From CAZLKN01 sp964560135 (lineage in GTDB: Bacteria; Actinomycetota; JAICYB01), in the NCBI GenBank assembly GCA_964560135.1, contig CAZLKN010000012.1:1-62746 (forward strand): a DNA stretch of 62,746 bases, given 5' to 3'. The notes under the pieces were generated by a model. The model had not been told where the DNA came from, did not search any database, and saw only the letters and a program-made list of their open reading frames with translations. The translations under genes and the position numbers were made by a program. Positions 59,444 to 62,746 of this stretch are shown here, piece by piece. The stretch's first letter is position 1; each line of letters opens with the position of its first letter.

Positions 59444-60312
59444 CGTCCCGGCCCGGGCTTCAGAGCCCGGGCGATCGCCGAGACGTCCTCGTCGCCGTAT
59501 CCGGCCTCGACGAGGTCACGTTCGAGCCGCTCCAACAGCGTCGCCCCGGGAAGTTCCACGTCCGCCGTCCGCGCCTCCTCGAGGGCGATGCGCAGATCCT
59601 TGAGATGGAGGGCGAGCCGGAAACCGAGCGGGTAGTCGTCCGCGAGCATGTTGCCGGACCGATGCTCCAGCACCCAGGAGCGGCAGGCGCCGGCGCCGAT
59701 GGCCTCCAGCACCCGGTCCATGTCGAGGCCGAGCTTCGTCCCGAGCGCGATCCCCTCGGCCACAGCGAGATAGGTGCCACCGACGATGACCTGGTTGACC
59801 GCTTTGGTGGCCTGGCCCGCGCCCAGCTCGCCGACGCGGGTGATCGTCGATCCCATCGCCTCGAGCGCCGGATGGGCCTTCTCCACGTCCTCGGCGGCGC
59901 CGCCGGCCATGATCGTGAGGGTGCCCCGCTCGGCCCCCTCCGAGCCGCCGGAGACCGGTGCGTCGACGAGGCGGATCCCGCGATCGGCGAGCCGTTCGCC
60001 GAAGGAGCGTGTGGCCCCGGGCGAGATCGTGGACATCTCCACGACGACCGTGCCTTCGCCGGCCCCCTCCGCGACCCCGCGGGGGCCCAGGAGCACCTCC
60101 TCGACGTCGGGGGTGTCGGCGACGATCGTGATCACCACATCGGCTCCGGACGCCGCTCCGGCCGGATCGGGGGCGCGGGTGGCGCCCTCGGCGGCCAGCG
60201 GCTCCTCGCGTTCACGCGTGCGATTGTGGACGGTCAGATCGAACCCGGCACGCAGCAGGTTGCGCGCCATCGGCGCGCCCATGGTGCCGAGCCCCACGAA
60301 TCCGACCTTCAC
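59440..60312 (-). CDS. beta-hydroxyacid dehydrogenase (3-hydroxyisobutyrate dehydrogenase family)
   Basis: 290 residues, GTG start. NAD(P) loop VGFVGLGTMGAPMARNLL, substrate loop LVDAPVSGGSEGAERGTL and catalytic Lys in GAGQATKAVNQ. Acts on 3-hydroxyisobutyrate, tartronate semialdehyde or succinic semialdehyde-type substrates; the exact one is not resolved. A leaderless-type -10 (TACCGT) precedes it. Confidence 0.9.
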   Translation of the reverse strand: MKVGFVGLGTMGAPMARNLLRAGFDLTVHNRTREREEPLAAEGATRAPDPAGAASGADVVITIVADTPDVEEVLLGPRGVAEGAGEGTVVVEMSTISPGATRSFGERLADRGIRLVDAPVSGGSEGAERGTLTIMAGGAAEDVEKAHPALEAMGSTITRVGELGAGQATKAVNQVIVGGTYLAVAEGIALGTKLGLDMDRVLEAIGAGACRSWVLEHRSGNMLADDYPLGFRLALHLKDLRIALEEARTADVELPGATLLERLERDLVEAGYGDEDVSAIARALKPGPGR

Positions 60313-60318
60313 ACCTGT

Positions 60319-60324
60319 ACGGTA
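60319..60324 (-). promoter_or_regulatory. -10 hexamer TACCGT, leaderless
   Basis: Reverse-strand TACCGT ends 6 bases before the GTG at 60312. Confidence 0.5.
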
Positions 60325-60349
60325 ACGGCCCCGGCCCGGGGCTCGCTCG

Positions 60350-60628
60350 TCACTCGGGGATCGTCAGTTCCTGCCCGGGACGGATCAGATCAGGATCGGG
60401 AATCTCGTTGGCCTGCGCGATCTCGTCGACGGTGGTTTCGAAGCGCTGGGCGATGCTCGTCAGGGTGTCACCGGGCTCAACAACGTAGGACTGGGGCGTG
60501 GGTTCCGGTTCGGGGGTGGCTACGGGGGTCGGTGTGGCCTCCGGGGCCTGGGGTTCTCCCTCACCACAGGACACGCCGGCCAGCGCCAGCACGACGGCCG
60601 ATGCCACCACGAACGGACGGATCCGCAT
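60350..60628 (-). CDS. LysM-domain lipoprotein
   Basis: 92 residues from the ATG at 60628, which has AAAGGGGGTG upstream. Lipoprotein signal with Cys21 (LALAGVSC), a Pro/Thr/Glu linker (about 27-45) and one LysM domain (YVVEPGDTLTSIAQRFETTV ... IRPGQELTIPE). It is membrane-anchored and should bind peptidoglycan. No catalytic domain. Confidence 0.86.
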   Translation of the reverse strand: MRIRPFVVASAVVLALAGVSCGEGEPQAPEATPTPVATPEPEPTPQSYVVEPGDTLTSIAQRFETTVDEIAQANEIPDPDLIRPGQELTIPE

Positions 60629-60694
60629 CTCGTCACCCCCTTTCACGGGTCTTCACTTGTTCACATACCCGCCCGCGCCGGTTCCCACACCCGG

Positions 60695-60700
60695 TAGCGT
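60695..60700 (+). promoter_or_regulatory. -10 hexamer TAGCGT, leaderless
   Basis: TAGCGT ends 7 bases before the ATG at 60708. Confidence 0.5.
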
Positions 60701-60707
60701 CTTCGGG

Positions 60708-61184
60708 ATGCTGAAGATCCGTCCCGCCCGGCCCGAGGAGCTCGACGAGCTCGGCGCTCTGACGCGCGCGGCCTACGACGTGTACCGGCGGCACATCTCG
60801 GAGCCGCACTGGTCGGAGAACTACGCCCCCCGGCTGGCCGATCCGCGACGCCGGGACCGCACGCTCGCCCATCTGGTGGCGGAGGTCGACGGCAAGCTCG
60901 TGGGCGGTGTGACGGTCGTGGAAAGCGAGGAGGATCCCGGGCTGGTGTGGTTCAGGTACCTGGCGACCGCGCCGGGCGCAGGCCGTGCGGGGGTCGGGCG
61001 GGCGCTGCTCGATGCCGTCTTCGAGTTCGCCCGGCAGCGGGGTGCCCACACGGTGGCCTGGAAGACGGCCTCCTACATGGCCCCGGCGGTGGCCTTCTAC
61101 GAGCGGCTCGGCTACGAGCCCGATCCCGAACGTCAGGAGGTGCCGTCGGGGGCGACCCTGCTCACCTACCGGGTCGCGCTCTGA
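60708..61184 (+). CDS. GNAT-family acetyltransferase
   Basis: 158 residues. GLVWFRYLATAPGAGRAGVG followed by RALLDAVFEFAR is the acetyl-CoA loop, and FYERLGYEPDPE the C-terminal GNAT signature. Substrate unknown. It is separated by one base from the stop of the reverse-strand SDR gene. Confidence 0.85.
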   Translation: MLKIRPARPEELDELGALTRAAYDVYRRHISEPHWSENYAPRLADPRRRDRTLAHLVAEVDGKLVGGVTVVESEEDPGLVWFRYLATAPGAGRAGVGRALLDAVFEFARQRGAHTVAWKTASYMAPAVAFYERLGYEPDPERQEVPSGATLLTYRVAL

Positions 61185-61185
61185 C

Positions 61186-61944
61186 TCACACCCGCCAGCC
61201 GCCGCCCACTTCGAGGACGGTGCCGGTGATGTAGTCGGCCTCCGGGCGGACGAGGAAGGCGACGGCCTCCGCGACGTCCTCGAAGGAGCCGACCCGGCCC
61301 ACGGGCGTGTGCTTCACGTGACCGATCCCGTGGGCTTCGGCCCGGGTGGGGGCCTTGTCGGACACGATCCCCGGCGCGATCACGTTCACCGTGATGCCCT
61401 CCGGGCCGAGCTCGCGCGCCAAGGCCCGGGAGAACCCGACCACAGCGGCCTTCGCGGCGGCGTAAGCGGCGAAGTTCGACTGCCGCGCGGGGGCGTCGGC
61501 TCCGGCGACGGCGAAGTTCACGATGCGCCCGGCCCCCGCCGTGCGGAAATGGGGCAGCGCTTCCCGGATGCAGAAGAACATCGTGTCGGTGTTCATCTTG
61601 AACTGCCACTGCCACTCTGAGACGGTGGTCTCGTCGAAGGGCTTGCGCAGAAAGCCACCCACGTTGCACACGAGGATGTCGAGGCCGCCGAAGCGCTCGA
61701 CGGCGCCGCCGATCAGGCCTTGGGCCCCCTCCTCGGTGGTGAGGTCGGCGCCGAAGGCCTCGGCTTCACCACCGGCCCCGGTGATCTCGGCCACCAACTC
61801 CTTGGCGAGATCGTCGCGGGTGTTGTACTGCACCGCCACCTTCGCTCCGAGGGCGGCGAGGTGGCGCGCGGTACCGCGTCCGATCCCACGCGAGGAGCCG
61901 GTGACGACGGCGACCCGCCCCGCGAGAGGGCCCTCAGCCAGCAC
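61186..61944 (-). CDS. short-chain dehydrogenase/reductase, FabG-like
   Basis: 252 residues, GTG start. NAD(P) motif VTGSSRGIGRGTARHLA, NVGG, the YXXXK pair in AAYAAAKAAVVGFS, and ITVNVIAPGIV. The usual catalytic Ser before Tyr is not visible: the segment reads RIVNFAVAGADAPARQSNF where others have NISS. Either a Ser further on (QSNF) takes its place or the reaction is atypical. Confidence 0.85.
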   Translation of the reverse strand: MLAEGPLAGRVAVVTGSSRGIGRGTARHLAALGAKVAVQYNTRDDLAKELVAEITGAGGEAEAFGADLTTEEGAQGLIGGAVERFGGLDILVCNVGGFLRKPFDETTVSEWQWQFKMNTDTMFFCIREALPHFRTAGAGRIVNFAVAGADAPARQSNFAAYAAAKAAVVGFSRALARELGPEGITVNVIAPGIVSDKAPTRAEAHGIGHVKHTPVGRVGSFEDVAEAVAFLVRPEADYITGTVLEVGGGWRV

Positions 61945-61954
61945 GCCTTTGCGC

Positions 61955-62746
61955 CTAACCTTCGATCTCGGCCCGGACCCGCTTGGCCCCTTCGGCGATC
62001 GCGCGCATCTTGTCCTGGGCCTCGGCCACCGTGCGGGTCTTCAGCCCGCAGTCGGGATCGACCCAGACCGACTCCACGGGCAGGACCTTCAGGGCGAGCC
62101 GGACCCGCTCCTCCACCTGGTCGGCGCTCTCGACCACGTGGGAGTGGATGTCCACCACACCGAAGGAGATGTCCTTGCCGAAGCCGTGGCGATGGAAGGC
62201 TTCGATCATGTCGAAGCCGGAGTTGGCCATCTCGAGGTCGAAGTTGTCGACGGCGAGATCGAGCATCCCCGGGAAGACCGTGTCGAAGGCGCCGAAGCAT
62301 GCGTGGGTCACGAAGTAGGCATCGAGACCCTCGGTGGTGGCCTGCATGCACTCGATCGCGACGTCGAGCTCGTCGGCTCGCACGGACAGCGCCGGCTCGT
62401 CGATCTGCACAATCTTGCAGCCCGCCTCGATCAACGCCTCGACCTCCTTGCGGAGCTCGCCGGCGAAGGCGAGGGCGGCGGCCCTGCGGTCCGGGTAGAA
62501 CTCGTTGAACGACCAGTCCATCACCGTGTAGCCGCCGGTGAGCATCCCCTTCACCGGGGCCTCCGTGAGCGACTGGGAGAACTTCCACCAGTCCACGGTC
62601 ATCGGGCCGCGCCAGCGGATCTCGCCGGTCATGATCGGCTTGCGGTAGAAGCGATTGCCGTAGGAGCGGACGAGGCCCCCCTGCTCGAAGCCGTCCATCT
62701 CCTCGGCGAAGTACGCGACCATGTCGCCGCGGTACATCTCGCCGTC
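61955..62746 (-). CDS. metE: MetE-like cobalamin-independent methionine synthase, 5' end outside window
   Basis: The frame stays open to the right edge (residues before MYRGDM read DGE), so the start lies beyond it. IVQIDEPALSVR, VTHACFGAF and VWVDPDCGLKTR are the substrate- and zinc-binding segments of the MetE barrel. The visible His and Cys residues could form part of the zinc site. The absence of a large N-terminal domain cannot be judged here; the sequence looks like the short core-MetE branch, whose methyl donor may not be methyl-folate. Confidence 0.85.
   Translation of the reverse strand, partial: DGEMYRGDMVAYFAEEMDGFEQGGLVRSYGNRFYRKPIMTGEIRWRGPMTVDWWKFSQSLTEAPVKGMLTGGYTVMDWSFNEFYPDRRAAALAFAGELRKEVEALIEAGCKIVQIDEPALSVRADELDVAIECMQATTEGLDAYFVTHACFGAFDTVFPGMLDLAVDNFDLEMANSGFDMIEAFHRHGFGKDISFGVVDIHSHVVESADQVEERVRLALKVLPVESVWVDPDCGLKTRTVAEAQDKMRAIAEGAKRVRAEIEG

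Overview
The window is GC-rich throughout (about 70% by eye) and dense in genes, with no gene-free stretch longer than about 200 bases. It is chromosomal DNA of an actinobacterium. The evidence is a WhiB-type iron-sulphur protein, a luciferase-like F420-type oxidoreductase, a WS/DGAT acyltransferase, a PurS/PurQ/small-PurL FGAM synthase, 11-base PHO-box units, GlnR-like boxes and many start codons placed 6-7 bases after a TANNNT -10 hexamer (apparent leaderless transcripts). I cannot place it below phylum. The selenocysteine genes (selA, selB) and a lysine-rich histone-like protein suggest a lineage outside the best-studied genera, but that is inference. No insertion sequence, prophage, CRISPR array, tRNA or rRNA gene was seen. 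A run of exactly 100 N at 37821-37920 is an assembly gap.

Layout. 1-3.8 kb: an unassigned partial gene, a secreted beta-propeller protein and a flavin monooxygenase. 3.8-10.2 kb: phosphate uptake and sensing. phoU converges on a reverse-strand unit phoR-phoP-pstS-pstC-pstA-pstB with 1-4 base overlaps and a four-unit PHO box in front of pstS. 10.4-25 kb: purine synthesis (purA; purD-purE; purB; purC-purS-purQ-purL-[lipoprotein]-purF-purM). A cyclic-nucleotide-binding protein, a class III nucleotidyl cyclase and a secreted lysyl oxidase are interspersed. 25-35 kb: a PLP deaminase/desulfhydrase homologue, a GAF sensor kinase with a single-domain response regulator, selB and selA flanking a Tat-exported thioredoxin-like protein, then a TetR-thiolase-DUF35 cluster. 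35-38 kb: a RAM-domain protein, a proline/threonine-rich surface protein, an aminotransferase, a WhiB protein and the histone-like gene. 38-48.7 kb: a cation efflux protein, glnD, a NUDIX hydrolase, a small remnant, kinase-like and VOC genes, cysS, ygfZ, an alpha/beta hydrolase and an LVIVD-repeat protein. 48.7-52.4 kb: two tandem amt-glnB pairs, each behind a GlnR-like box. 52.4-62.7 kb: CBS, WS/DGAT, cupredoxin, acyl-CoA carboxylase beta, GNAT, LLM oxidoreductase, beta-hydroxyacid dehydrogenase, LysM and SDR genes and a partial MetE-like gene.

The genes fit together as nutrient-sensing modules. The phosphate two-component system drives the Pst transporter. Ammonium uptake, PII proteins and the PII-modifying enzyme GlnD lie within 13 kb of each other. 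Most of the de novo purine pathway is present as translationally coupled units, but purK, purN and purH are not in the window. Convergent neighbours are packed so tightly that four pairs share one CTAG as both stop codons.
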